Assembly (NCBI RefSeq): GCF_005938675.2
Contig: NZ_VCCH02000013.1
Location: 1-64,000 of the forward strand
From: Mycobacterium sp. KBS0706
GTDB lineage: Bacteria > Pseudomonadota > Alphaproteobacteria > DSM-16000 > Inquilinaceae
DNA length: 64,000 nt
Direction of reading: 5' to 3'
Below the pieces are notes generated by a model. The model did no database searches. It saw nothing but the letters and a program-made list of their open reading frames with translations, and was not told where the DNA came from. This document shows, piece by piece, positions 55,472 through 64,000 of this stretch. Made by a program: the position numbers and the translations under genes. Positions within the stretch are counted from its first letter, which is position 1. Each line of letters opens with the position of its first letter.

Positions 55472-57374
55472 GGGGTCCGCCGCGGTGACCGACATCCTGC
55501 GCCTGGACGATCTGCGGATCGGCTTCGCCGTGCCCGGCGGCACGCTGGAGGCCGTGCGCGGCGTGTCGCTGCGCGTGCCGGCCGGCAAGACCGTCGCCGT
55601 GGTCGGCGAAAGCGGCTCCGGCAAGTCGGTGCTGGCGCAGTCGGTGATGGGCATCCTGCCCAGCAACGGCCGGGTTACCGGCGGCAAGATCCTGTTCAGC
55701 GACCCGGACACGCCGGGCACGGTCGTCGACCTGGCCAAGCTGCCGCAGGAAAGCCCGGAGTACCGCGACATCCGCGGCGGCCGGATCTCGATGATCTTCC
55801 AGGAGCCGATGACCTCGCTGTCGCCGCTGCACACGGTCGGCAACCAGATCGTCGAGGCGGTGCGGCTGCATCGGCCGGTCGGCCCGGCCGAGGCACGCGA
55901 CCTGGCCCGCGAGATGCTGCGGCTGGTCGGCTTCCCGAACCCCTCCCGGGCGCTGAAGACCTACCCGTTCGAGCTGTCGGGCGGCCTGCGCCAGCGCGCC
56001 ATGATCGCCATGGCGCTGGTCTGCCGCCCCGCTTTGCTGATCGCCGACGAGCCGACCACCGCGCTCGACGTCACCATCCAGGCCCAGATCCTGAAGCTGA
56101 TGCAGGACCTGCAGGCCGAGCTGGGGATGGCGATCATGATCATCACCCACGACCTCGGCATCGTCGCCAACATCGCCGACGAGGTGGTGGTGATGTATCG
56201 CGGCGAGGTGATGGAATCCGGCCCGCTCGGCCCGATCTTCACCAATCCCGGCCATCCGTACCTGAAGGCGCTGCTGCGGGCGGTGCCGCGCTTCGACATG
56301 GGGCATGAGCGGCTGGTGCCGATCCGCGAGATCCGGCAGGCCGACGGCCACATGATGGGGACCAGCAAGCGGGCCTGGACCGAGGAAGCCGAGGCCGCCG
56401 GCCCGCTGCTGACGGTCGAGGGCGTGTCGAAGACCTTCGCCATCCGCAACAGCAGCCTGTTCGGCGGCGGCCGGGAGGAGCGGATCAAGGCGGTCGACGA
56501 CGTCTCCTTCGCCATCCGCCGCGGCGAATGCGTGGGCCTGGTCGGTGAATCCGGCTGCGGCAAGACCACCCTGTCGAAGATCCTGATGCGGGCCCTGAGC
56601 CCGGATGACGGCAGCATCCGCTTCAACGACCACGGCAAGCCGGTCGACGTGCTGGCGCTGGAGGGCGAGGACCTGAAGGCCTTCCGCCCGCGCATGCAGT
56701 TCATCTTCCAGGACCCGTTCAGCTCGCTGAACCCGCGGATGACGGTGTTCGATATCCTGACCGAGCCCTTGACGATCCACGGCATCGGCACCCCGGCCAA
56801 GCGCAAGGCGATCGCCAAGGAGCTGATGGAACTGGTCGGCCTCGACATCCGCCACCTGCAGCGCTACCCGCATAGCTTCTCCGGCGGCCAGCGGCAGCGC
56901 ATCGGCATCGCCCGGGCGCTGGCGCTGCGCCCCGACCTGGTGATCTGCGACGAGCCGGTCTCGGCCCTCGACGTCTCGATCCAGGCCCAGATCCTGAACC
57001 TGCTGAAGGACCTGAAAGCCCGGCTGGGCCTGACCTATCTGTTCATCAGCCACAACCTCGCCGTGGTCGACTATATCGCCGACCGGATCATGGTGATGTG
57101 CCGCGGCCGGGTGGTGGAGATGGCGCCGCGCGCCTCGCTGTTCGCCCGGCCGGTGCACCCCTACACCCAGGCGCTGCTGGCCGCCGTGCCGGCCCCCGAC
57201 CCGTCGCGGCGGCTCGATTTCGCGGCGCTGATGGGCGGCCGCGCCTCCGACCCCGGGGCATGGCCGGCGCCGTTCACCCTGGGGCCGGACAAGCCGGGCC
57301 GGCTGGTCGAGGTCGACAAGGGCCATTTCGTCCGCGCCACCGAAGCCCCGGTGTTGGAGCTGGTGGCGTCATGA
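55455..57374 (+). CDS. Peptide-type ABC importer, fused double ATPase (YejF-like)
   Basis: The 639-residue protein has two complete ATPase domains in one chain. Domain 1 has [41 protein letters not shown] and ITHDLGIV. Domain 2 has [41 protein letters not shown] and ISHNLAVV. Oligopeptide-type C-terminal tails follow ([24 protein letters not shown]). The ATG at 55455 overlaps the previous gene; GTG at 55485 is an alternative. It drives import of peptides or similar cargo. Confidence 0.9.
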   Translation: MGPRNEGSAAVTDILRLDDLRIGFAVPGGTLEAVRGVSLRVPAGKTVAVVGESGSGKSVLAQSVMGILPSNGRVTGGKILFSDPDTPGTVVDLAKLPQESPEYRDIRGGRISMIFQEPMTSLSPLHTVGNQIVEAVRLHRPVGPAEARDLAREMLRLVGFPNPSRALKTYPFELSGGLRQRAMIAMALVCRPALLIADEPTTALDVTIQAQILKLMQDLQAELGMAIMIITHDLGIVANIADEVVVMYRGEVMESGPLGPIFTNPGHPYLKALLRAVPRFDMGHERLVPIREIRQADGHMMGTSKRAWTEEAEAAGPLLTVEGVSKTFAIRNSSLFGGGREERIKAVDDVSFAIRRGECVGLVGESGCGKTTLSKILMRALSPDDGSIRFNDHGKPVDVLALEGEDLKAFRPRMQFIFQDPFSSLNPRMTVFDILTEPLTIHGIGTPAKRKAIAKELMELVGLDIRHLQRYPHSFSGGQRQRIGIARALALRPDLVICDEPVSALDVSIQAQILNLLKDLKARLGLTYLFISHNLAVVDYIADRIMVMCRGRVVEMAPRASLFARPVHPYTQALLAAVPAPDPSRRLDFAALMGGRASDPGAWPAPFTLGPDKPGRLVEVDKGHFVRATEAPVLELVAS

Positions 57375-59263
57375 CTCGTTGGCTCAGCCTGCTTGCGATC
57401 CTCCTCCTGGCCCTGCCCGCTTGGGCCGGCCCGGCGTTGGTCGAGACGCCGATCTACGAGCAGGACGTCGCGGCCGGCAAGCTGCCGCCGGTGGCGCAGC
57501 GCGTGCCGCAGGTGCCGTCCGTGGTCGACATGGCGGCGGAGGGCAAGGAGCCGGGACGGTCGGGCGGCGAGATCGCCTGGATGGCTTCCCGGGCCCGCGA
57601 CATCCGGATCATGAACACCTACGGCTATGCCCGGCTGGTCGGCTACGGCACCGACTTCAAGCTGCATCCGGACATCCTGCAGTCGGTCGATGTCGATGGC
57701 GAGAAGGTGTTCACCCTGCATCTGCGGCCCGGCCACAGATGGTCCGACGGCCAGCCCTTCACCAGCGACGACTTCCGCTTCTCCTGGGAGGATATGGAGC
57801 TCGACAAGGAGCTGTCGCCCTACGGCCCGGACACAAGGCTGCTGGTCGACGGCGAGGCGCCGAAGGTCGAGTATCCGGACGCGGTGACCGTCCGCTTCTC
57901 CTGGTCCAAGCCGAACCCGGAGTTCCTGCCGGCCCTGGCCGGCCCGGCGCCCCTGTACCTGTTCGCGCCGGCGCACTACCTGAAGCAGTTCCACAAGAAA
58001 TACGCCGACCCCAAAGCCCTGGAGGCCCTGGTCCATGATGCCAAGATGCGGAACTGGGTGGCGCTGTTCAACCTGCGCGGCAAGCTGATCGATTCGGCCA
58101 ATCCCGACCTGCCGGTGCTGGAGCCCTGGATCAACACCACCAAGGCGCCGTCCGAGCGCTTCGTCTTCGTCCGCAACCCTTATTACCACCGCATCGACAG
58201 CCAGGGCCGGCAACTGCCCTATCTCGACCGCGTCATCGTCAACGTGGTCGAGGGCTCGCTGATCCCGGCCAAGGCCGGCGCCGGCGACGCCGACCTGCAG
58301 CAGCGCGGCCTGCGCTTCGACGACATCAGCGCCCTCAAGGCCGGCCAGGCCAACGGCCAGTACAAGGTGCGGCTGTGGACCACGGCGCTGGGGTCCGAGG
58401 TGGCGCTGTATCCGAACCTGAACTGCAACGACAAGGACTGGCGGGCGCTGAACCGCGATGTCCGCTTCCGCCGCGCCCTATCGCTGGCGATCAACCGCGA
58501 CGAGATCAACCAGGTGGTGTTCTTCGGCCTGGCCCGGCCGAGCCAGAACACGGTGCTGCCGGAATCGCCCTTCTACGATGCCGCACTGGCGACGGAATGG
58601 ACCCAGTTCGACCTCGACAAGGCCAACGCCCTGCTGGACGAGGCCGGCCTGTCCAAGCGCGACAGCGACGGCATCCGGCTGATGCCGAACGGCCGCCGGC
58701 TGGAGATCGTGGTCGAGAGCAATGGCGAGCGCAGCCTCGAGGCCGACATCCTGCAGCTGATCCGGGACAGCTGGGCCAAGATCGGCGTCGCCCTCTTCAC
58801 CGCCCAGTCGCAGCGCGACGTGTTCCTGCAGCGGATCTTCTCCGGCGACACGGTGATGTCGGTGTGGACCGGCATCGACAACGCCCTGGTCACGCCGACG
58901 ACGGTGCCGTCGGGGCTGGCGCCGGTCGACCAGAACTGGCTGCAATATCCGAAATGGGGCCAGTATGTGCAGACCCGCGGCACCGCCGGCGAGAAGGTCG
59001 ACGAGCCCTTCGCCGAGCGGCTGATGGCGCTGTACGACGAATGGCGCACCACCGCCGACATGGGCCGCCGCGACGCCATCATCCGCGAGATGGTCCGGAT
59101 CCAGGCCGACCAGGTGACCTCGATCGGCACGGTGCAGGGGGTGCTGGCCCCGATCGTGGTCAAGAACCGGCTGCACAACGTGCCGGAGAAGGGGATCCTG
59201 TCCTGGGACCCGGGCGCGCATTTCGGCATCTACCACCCCGATACCTTCTGGGTGGACCCATGA
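57371..59263 (+). CDS. Peptide-type ABC importer, substrate-binding protein (family 5)
   Basis: The 630-residue periplasmic protein has a Sec signal (RWLSLLAILLLALPAWAGP). The family 5 core has KVFTLHLRPGHRWSDGQPFTSDDF, RFRRALSLAINRDEINQV and a C-terminal SWDPGAHFGIYHPDTFW. The set resembles Yej-type importers (microcin C / peptides) by its fused ATPase and large binding protein. It overlaps the ATPase gene by four bases. Confidence 0.88.
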   Translation: MTRWLSLLAILLLALPAWAGPALVETPIYEQDVAAGKLPPVAQRVPQVPSVVDMAAEGKEPGRSGGEIAWMASRARDIRIMNTYGYARLVGYGTDFKLHPDILQSVDVDGEKVFTLHLRPGHRWSDGQPFTSDDFRFSWEDMELDKELSPYGPDTRLLVDGEAPKVEYPDAVTVRFSWSKPNPEFLPALAGPAPLYLFAPAHYLKQFHKKYADPKALEALVHDAKMRNWVALFNLRGKLIDSANPDLPVLEPWINTTKAPSERFVFVRNPYYHRIDSQGRQLPYLDRVIVNVVEGSLIPAKAGAGDADLQQRGLRFDDISALKAGQANGQYKVRLWTTALGSEVALYPNLNCNDKDWRALNRDVRFRRALSLAINRDEINQVVFFGLARPSQNTVLPESPFYDAALATEWTQFDLDKANALLDEAGLSKRDSDGIRLMPNGRRLEIVVESNGERSLEADILQLIRDSWAKIGVALFTAQSQRDVFLQRIFSGDTVMSVWTGIDNALVTPTTVPSGLAPVDQNWLQYPKWGQYVQTRGTAGEKVDEPFAERLMALYDEWRTTADMGRRDAIIREMVRIQADQVTSIGTVQGVLAPIVVKNRLHNVPEKGILSWDPGAHFGIYHPDTFWVDP

Positions 59264-59300
59264 CGACGGGGACGGCCATGGCTCCACGGGCGAGGATGAC

Positions 59301-60299
59301 ATGCTGAGCTACATCGCCCGGCGCATCCTGGTGATGATCCCGACCCTGCTCGCGATCAGCTTCATCAGCTTCGCCATCATCCAGGCGCCGCCCGGCGACT
59401 ACCTGACCACCATGGTCAACGAGCTGCGCAGCCGCGGCCAGTCGATGGACCCGAACCAGCTGCAGTTCATGCGGGAGACCTACGGCTTCGACCAGCCTTT
59501 CCTGCAGCAATACCTGTCCTGGCTGGGCAACTGCCTGCGCGGCGATTTCGGCTGGTCGTTCGAGTACAACCTGCCGGTGACCTCGGTGGTCGGCGACCGC
59601 ATGTTCCTGACCATCCTGCTGACCATCGCCACCACGATCTTCATCTGGCTGGTGTCGTTCCCGATCGGCATCTATTCGGCGACCCACCAGTACAGCATCG
59701 GCGACTACGGCCTGACCTTCCTGGGCTTTCTCGGCCTGGCCACGCCGAACTTCCTGCTGGCGCTGGTGCTGCTGTACCTGGCCAACCAATGGTTCGGCAT
59801 CTCGATCGGCGGGCTGATGGACCCGAAATTCGTGGACCAGCCGATGAGCTGGGCCAGATTCGCATCGATACTCGAACATCTCTGGGTGCCGGTGATCGTG
59901 ATCGGCACCTCCGGCACCGCGGCGATGATCCGGCGGCTGCGCGCCAACCTGCTGGACGAGCTGCAGAAGCAGTACTACGTCACCGCCCTGGCCAAGGGCA
60001 TGAGGCGGCGCCGGGCGCTGCTGAAATACCCGCTGCGCATGGCGCTGAACCCGTTCATCGCCGATATCGGCAACATCCTGCCGCACCTGATCTCCGGCGC
60101 CACCATCGTCTCGGTGGTGCTGAGCCTGCCGACTGCCGGCCCGCTGCTGCTGTCGGCGCTGCAGAGCCAGGACATGTACCTCGCCGGCTCCTTCGTGCTG
60201 TGGATGGCGGTGCTGACGGTGATCGGCACGCTGGTCTCGGACCTGGCGCTGGCGATGCTCGATCCCCGCATCCGCCTGTCGGGAGGGGCCGTGAAATGA
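59301..60299 (+). CDS. Peptide-type ABC importer, permease (DppB/OppB/YejB-like)
   Basis: The 332-residue permease starts MLSYIARRILVMIPTLLAISF, the classical N-terminus of DppB-type permeases. It has FIIQAPPGDYL-like SFAIIQAPPGDYLTT, six helices and the loop QYYVTALAKGMRRRRALLKY, the contact to the ATPase. It lies 37 bp past the binding-protein stop and overlaps the second permease. Confidence 0.92.
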   Translation: MLSYIARRILVMIPTLLAISFISFAIIQAPPGDYLTTMVNELRSRGQSMDPNQLQFMRETYGFDQPFLQQYLSWLGNCLRGDFGWSFEYNLPVTSVVGDRMFLTILLTIATTIFIWLVSFPIGIYSATHQYSIGDYGLTFLGFLGLATPNFLLALVLLYLANQWFGISIGGLMDPKFVDQPMSWARFASILEHLWVPVIVIGTSGTAAMIRRLRANLLDELQKQYYVTALAKGMRRRRALLKYPLRMALNPFIADIGNILPHLISGATIVSVVLSLPTAGPLLLSALQSQDMYLAGSFVLWMAVLTVIGTLVSDLALAMLDPRIRLSGGAVK

Positions 60300-61468
60300 G
60301 CGACGCCAGCCTGCCCCCGCGCGAGCCCCGGCACTACGTCAACCCGGCGCCCTGGGACCCCTATCTCGAGGCGCCGCTGACGCCGCAGCAGGAGCGCTAC
60401 TTCCTGGCCTCGCAGTGGCGGATCATGTGGTGGAAGCTGAAGCGCCACCGCCTGGCCGCGATCTCCGGCGTGGTGCTGCTGCTGGCCTATCTCTCGATCC
60501 TGGTCAGCGAATTCCTGGCGCCCTATGGGCTGGACAGCCGCCACACCGGGCACATCTACGCGCCGCCGCAGCAGGTGCGGTTCTTCCACGAGGGCAGCTT
60601 CGTCGGCCCTTATGTCTACGGCTACCAATACTCGCTCGACATGGATTCGATGCGGCGGGTCTACACCGAGGACCGGTCGCGGCCGCAGCCGCTGCGCTTC
60701 TTCTGCAGCGGGGACAGCTACCGGTTCTGGGGGATGTTCGAGGCCGATCTGCACCTGGTCTGCCCGCCCGAACGCGGCACCTTCTTCCTGCTCGGCACCG
60801 ACCGGCTGGGCCGCGACATGCTCAGCCGCATCCTCTACGGCGCCCGGATCTCGCTGACCGTCGGGCTGATCGGCATCACCGTCAGCTTCATCCTGGGCAT
60901 CACCATCGGCGGCCTGGCCGGCTATTACGGCGGCTGGGTCGACAATGTCGTCAACCGGCTGATCGAGGTGATCCAGAGCTTCCCGCAGCTGCCGCTGTGG
61001 ATGGCGCTGTCGGCGTCGCTGCCGGTGACCTGGAGCCCGATCCTGGTGTTCCTGGGCATCACCATCATCCTCGGCCTGGTGGAATGGACCGGGCTGGCGC
61101 GATCGGTGCGGTCGAAGCTGCTGGCCTTGCGTGAGGAGGATTTCTGCGTCGCCGCCCAGCTGATGGGCGCGCGGCCGCGGCGGATCATCTTCCGCCATCT
61201 GCTGCCGAGCTTCATGAGCCACCTGATCGCCTCGGCCACCCTGACCATCCCGGGGATGATCCTCGGCGAGACGGCGCTGAGCTTCCTCAATCTCGGCCTC
61301 AGGCCCCCGGTCACCAGCTGGGGCGTGCTGCTGAACGAGGCGCAGAACATCAACGTCGTCGCGCTCTACCCCTGGCTGCTGATGCCGGTGCTGCCGGTGA
61401 TCATCGTGGTGCTGGCCTTCCAGTTCTTCGGCGACGGCCTGCGCGACGCCGCGGACCCGTACCGGTAG
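60296..61468 (+). CDS. Peptide-type ABC importer, permease (DppC/OppC/YejE-like)
   Basis: The 390-residue permease has an N-terminal amphipathic region, then RHRLAAISGVVLLLAYLSIL, a long periplasmic insertion (about 75-165), LLGTDRLGRDMLSRILYGARISL (the DppC motif) and EDFCVAAQLMGARPRRIIFRHLLP (EAA loop). The extended periplasmic loop makes it longer than common DppC (about 300). The ATG at 60296 overlaps the previous stop. Confidence 0.92.
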   Translation: MSDASLPPREPRHYVNPAPWDPYLEAPLTPQQERYFLASQWRIMWWKLKRHRLAAISGVVLLLAYLSILVSEFLAPYGLDSRHTGHIYAPPQQVRFFHEGSFVGPYVYGYQYSLDMDSMRRVYTEDRSRPQPLRFFCSGDSYRFWGMFEADLHLVCPPERGTFFLLGTDRLGRDMLSRILYGARISLTVGLIGITVSFILGITIGGLAGYYGGWVDNVVNRLIEVIQSFPQLPLWMALSASLPVTWSPILVFLGITIILGLVEWTGLARSVRSKLLALREEDFCVAAQLMGARPRRIIFRHLLPSFMSHLIASATLTIPGMILGETALSFLNLGLRPPVTSWGVLLNEAQNINVVALYPWLLMPVLPVIIVVLAFQFFGDGLRDAADPYR

Positions 61469-61537
61469 GATGGCCCTTCGAACAGCCATATCGCAATTTG
61501 CACTACGGCGGGGCTATCGTTCTGACGGGAGATCCCG

Positions 61538-61837
61538 ATGGCCAGCAACGCCGACCGCAAGGACCATCATATTTCGATGCGCCTCCCCGAGGCCGACATC
61601 GCGATCATCGATCGGGCTGCCGGCGTGCGCGGCCAGTCGCATACGGGCTTCGTGCGCGACGCAGCCCTTCGCGCCGCCGAGGATGTGCTGACGGAGAGCC
61701 GGCTGATCCGCATGAGCCCAGCGGGCTTCGAGGATTTCATGGCGGTCCTGTCGGCTCCCGCGCGCCCGGTGCCGGAGATGGTGGAGCTGGCGAGGCGTCC
61801 CGATCCGTGGAAGCCGGACACCGCGAAGAAGCGCTGA
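61538..61837 (+). CDS. DUF1778 (TacA-type) antitoxin, orphan
   Basis: The 99-residue ribbon-helix-helix antitoxin has DHHISMRLPEADIAIIDRAAG (RHH strand and first helix) and FVRDAALRAAEDVL, then a C-terminal tail for toxin binding (FEDFMAVLSAPARPVPEM). DUF1778 antitoxins normally precede a GNAT acetyltransferase toxin. None follows here: 61838-62006 holds only repeat A copy 2. The ATG at 61538 follows GGGAG. Confidence 0.85.
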   Translation: MASNADRKDHHISMRLPEADIAIIDRAAGVRGQSHTGFVRDAALRAAEDVLTESRLIRMSPAGFEDFMAVLSAPARPVPEMVELARRPDPWKPDTAKKR

Positions 61838-61894
61838 GCCTTGCCGCTCTCGGTCCCCGAACAGCCGACCGCTTTGACCTGGAACTATTGATCC

Positions 61895-61977
61895 GTCATG
61901 GCGAGCCCCGAAGGGGCGTGGCCATCCAGCGGCACCGGCCTCTGGATGGCCACGGCGCTGCGCGCCTCGCCATGACG
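61895..61977. repeat. Dispersed palindromic intergenic repeat A, copy 2
   Basis: Nearly identical to 1398-1481, in the same orientation: gtcatggcgagcc, gaaggggcgtggccatccag, ctggatggccacggcgctgc, ctcgccatgacg. It differs by a few substitutions and one missing base. Like copy 1 it lies directly beside an orphan antitoxin gene. Confidence 0.85.
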
Positions 61978-62006
61978 AAAAAGGGCCGGAGAGACCGTGT
62001 CGAAGC

Positions 62007-62903
62007 CTACAGATACGCCAGCGGCTGTGAGGCCTTCTCCAGCCACAGGCTGGTCTCGGGCGTGCCGTCGCGCAGCGGCAGCTGGCCGATCACGGTGCGC
62101 GACACCGCCTCGGCCATCCGCGTCGCCGCGTAGTGGCTGGCGAAGACCGGCTTGAAGCCGCCGCCGGTCAAGAGCGCCGCCACGAGCTGCTGCTCGTTGT
62201 AGCCGCGCCAGCCCCATGCGTCGGGATAGGGATCGGGCAGGCAGATGTCGTGGATATGCACCAGCACCCCGGGCGCCAGGCAGGGCAGCACCTGGTTGAC
62301 CAGGAAGTCCACATCGGTGCCGGGCATGGCGATGTGGCTCGAATCGATGAACAGGATGTCGCCTTCGGCCAGGTCGCGATACGGCTCGGTCCCGGCCTCC
62401 TGCACCGTCTGCTCGAGATGGGTGATGCCGAGGTCGGCGATGCTGGCCCGCGGGGCGGGGTCGATGGCGGTGAACTCCAGCGCCAGGTCGCCATCGACCG
62501 CCGCCCGGATCATGAAGCGGGTGGAATGGCCGGAGCCGACCTCGACGATCCGCGCCGGTTGCCGCGCCCGCACCATGGCATAGGCCGCGGCGGCGTCCAG
62601 CCGGGCGAACCAGCCCTGGTTCCAGCGCGGCTGCGGCGGCGGCGATTCGCGCTCGGTCGCGCCGATCGCCAGCAGGCCGTCGCGATAGCCTTCGATGACG
62701 TCGAGCACGGCCTGGAACACCGGCTCGGAGGCGCGGAACAACGCCTCGTGCCCGGCATAAGGCAGGAGCGTGTCCGGCACCTCGTCGGCGTAGCTGCAGG
62801 GGATGAAGAAACCCTTCGGCTGGCGGCCGAACAGGGTGGCGAGGCCCAGGCGCCAGCGTCGCAGGCGGCGGCCGAAATCAGGGGGGACGGTGTGCGAGCT
62901 CAA
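62007..62903 (-). CDS. Class I SAM-dependent methyltransferase
   Basis: The 298-residue protein has motif I RIVEVGSGHSTRFMI, acidic end LEFTAIDPAPR and DILFIDSSHIAMPGTDVDFLV, the pattern of the Methyltransf_24-type enzymes. The C-terminal half contains VHIHDICLPDPYPDAWGWRGYNEQ, often seen in methyltransferases acting on surface sugars. The start is TTG at 62903, overlapping the MBL stop (TTGA). Substrate is unknown. Confidence 0.8.
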   Translation of the reverse strand: MSSHTVPPDFGRRLRRWRLGLATLFGRQPKGFFIPCSYADEVPDTLLPYAGHEALFRASEPVFQAVLDVIEGYRDGLLAIGATERESPPPQPRWNQGWFARLDAAAAYAMVRARQPARIVEVGSGHSTRFMIRAAVDGDLALEFTAIDPAPRASIADLGITHLEQTVQEAGTEPYRDLAEGDILFIDSSHIAMPGTDVDFLVNQVLPCLAPGVLVHIHDICLPDPYPDAWGWRGYNEQQLVAALLTGGGFKPVFASHYAATRMAEAVSRTVIGQLPLRDGTPETSLWLEKASQPLAYL

Positions 62904-63736
62904 GGGTGCAACGTCATGCCTTCGTGCGCGACCAGCGTGCCGGGACGCCGGCGGTCGGCGGCATCCGCGATCCGGTCCAGGAACGCGTCATCGTGATTGG
63001 GATCGTGGTGGAACAGCACGACCCGGCCGACATCGGCGGCATCCGCGAGGCGGAGCGCCTCCTGCCAGGTCGAATGGCCCCAGCCGACAAATCTCGGATA
63101 CTCCTCATCCGTGAACATGGCGTCATACACCATGATGTCGGCGCCGCGAACGAAATCGGCGATGACCTGGTCCACCCCGTCCGGCCGGTGCTCGGTGTCG
63201 GTGATGATGCAGATGCTCTTGCCCCCGACATCGATGCGATAGCCGCAGGCGAGGTTCGGGTGGTTGAGCCAGCAGGTGTTGAGCGTGATGCCCGGGAAGG
63301 GCTCCATCGGGGTGCCGCAGTCGAAATCGTGATACTCGCAGTCCTGGAAGACGCCGATCGGCACCGGGAACAGCGGCGCCATCATCGTCTCGCACAACAC
63401 CGAATAGATCGATTTGTTCTGCGGTTTCAGGTGGCCGGCCCAAAACCGCACCTTGCGGCCCTTGGCATAGGCCGGCTTGAAGAACGGCACGCCGCAGACA
63501 TGGTCCCAATGGGTGTGGGTGAAGAACACGTCGACATCCGGCCGCCCCTCCTCCATCAGCCGGTGGCCGAGGTCGCGCAGGCCGGTGCCGCCGTCGATGA
63601 CCAGGAGGTCGTCGCCGCGCCGGATCTCGATACAGCTCGTGTTCCCGCCGTAGCGCATGTTGCAGGAGGCCGGGCAGGCGATGCTGCCGCGAACACCCCA
63701 GAACCGGAGCATAAGGTCGCTCGTCGTCTTCGCCAT
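62900..63736 (-). CDS. MBL-fold metallo-hydrolase
   Basis: The 278-residue protein has LMLRFWGVRGSIACP and RYGGNTSCIEI at its N-terminus, then the metal motif FFTHTHWDHVCG (HxHxDH), and later WGHSTWQEALRLADAA and LFHHDPNHDD. It belongs to the Lactamase_B_2-type hydrolases with the GVRGS start, some of which act as cyclic nucleotide phosphodiesterases or RNase-like enzymes. The ATG at 63736 matches the family N-terminus; the frame upstream is unlikely. It is coupled to the methyltransferase gene. Confidence 0.85.
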   Translation of the reverse strand: MAKTTSDLMLRFWGVRGSIACPASCNMRYGGNTSCIEIRRGDDLLVIDGGTGLRDLGHRLMEEGRPDVDVFFTHTHWDHVCGVPFFKPAYAKGRKVRFWAGHLKPQNKSIYSVLCETMMAPLFPVPIGVFQDCEYHDFDCGTPMEPFPGITLNTCWLNHPNLACGYRIDVGGKSICIITDTEHRPDGVDQVIADFVRGADIMVYDAMFTDEEYPRFVGWGHSTWQEALRLADAADVGRVVLFHHDPNHDDAFLDRIADAADRRRPGTLVAHEGMTLHP

Positions 63737-63919
63737 AGGCGCGTCAGTCTGACTCTCGGCGCGCGGGAAACCATCCGTCACGTCCGAGGACGCCGGCGGA
63801 GGAAACTGTCGCGCACCGAGTCGCATGAGTCGAGAAAAAAGGTCTTTTCGACATATTGATGATGAAACACGGCCGGGAGCCGGTGTCTGTGTCGCCCGTC
63901 ACAGGATGTATCGCCCAAG

Positions 63920-64000
63920 TCACGGCCCTTTCTCCTCGCCCGGCTCCTGCCCGCCCAGGGCATAGCCGCCGGGGACGGTCAGCAGCAGCGCCGGCCGCGC
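63920..64000 (-). CDS. C-terminal end of a protein running off the window (partial)
   Basis: The minus-strand frame is open from base 64000 to a TGA at 63920-63922, giving 26 residues with PALLLTVPGGYALGG and an acidic tail EPGEEKGP. It is too short to identify. The orientation fits an operon with the MBL and methyltransferase genes. Positions 63737-63919 between them show no gene. Confidence 0.35.
   Translation of the reverse strand, partial: ARPALLLTVPGGYALGGQEPGEEKGP

Overview
The window is high-GC chromosomal DNA of an alphaproteobacterium, most likely of the Rhodospirillales. The evidence is split F0 b and b' subunits, a rhizobial-type glpDSTPQUV glycerol importer, and long palindromic intergenic repeats. 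Most of it is ordinary housekeeping and transport content. Two regions are clearly accessory.

Layout, left to right. The C-terminal half of smc (1-1351); an orphan Phd antitoxin flanked by two intergenic repeats; a CNNM/CBS (HlyC/CorC) protein on the minus strand. Then a 10.1-kb integrated element (about 3383-13537). Then folE, apaG, an OmpA-type lipoprotein, an FAD/NAD-binding protein, the glycerol operon glpD-S-T-P-Q-U-V (minus), the divergent sulfate importer sbp-cysT-cysW-cysA (plus), an MFS drug exporter, a SnoaL-like protein, a Tat-exported metallo-hydrolase, lepA, the F0 ATP synthase operon atpI-B-E-F'-F (minus), a second MFS protein and xthA.

From 38982 to 42618 (minus) an ABC exporter with a badly degenerate ATPase domain heads a set with a cyclic-nucleotide-binding protein and a methyltransferase. 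At 42995-48448 (minus) lies an orphan type VI secretion cargo island: vgrG, a DUF4123 adaptor, a glycine-zipper effector with a putative C-terminal nuclease-like toxin, and two AT-rich candidate immunity genes. From 48741 to 61468 (plus) four glycosyltransferases, a histidine phosphatase, a polysaccharide-deacetylase-like protein and a membrane protein run, with overlapping stop/start codons, into a peptide-type ABC importer. The end holds an orphan DUF1778 antitoxin, a second copy of the repeat seen beside the first antitoxin, a methyltransferase, an MBL hydrolase and the tail of another gene.

The main discovery is the 3383-13537 element. A tyrosine integrase lies next to folE, and the last nine codons of folE are repeated as a fragment at the far end of the element. 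The two copies encode the same peptide and stop with different third bases and different stop codons. The element therefore integrated into the 3' end of folE and carries a synonymous replacement tail that keeps the host enzyme intact. Its cargo has no recognisable conjugation or virion genes. It encodes a ParA-type serine resolvase with a candidate res site, a stand-alone protein with the three catalytic motifs of family A DNA polymerases, a stand-alone FtsH-like (M41) peptidase translationally coupled to a 34-residue membrane peptide, a second tiny membrane peptide, a lipoprotein, an HNH-like protein that has lost its catalytic histidines, and two perfect DnaA boxes in AT-rich non-coding DNA. 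I read it as a candidate undescribed family of small self-replicating integrative elements.
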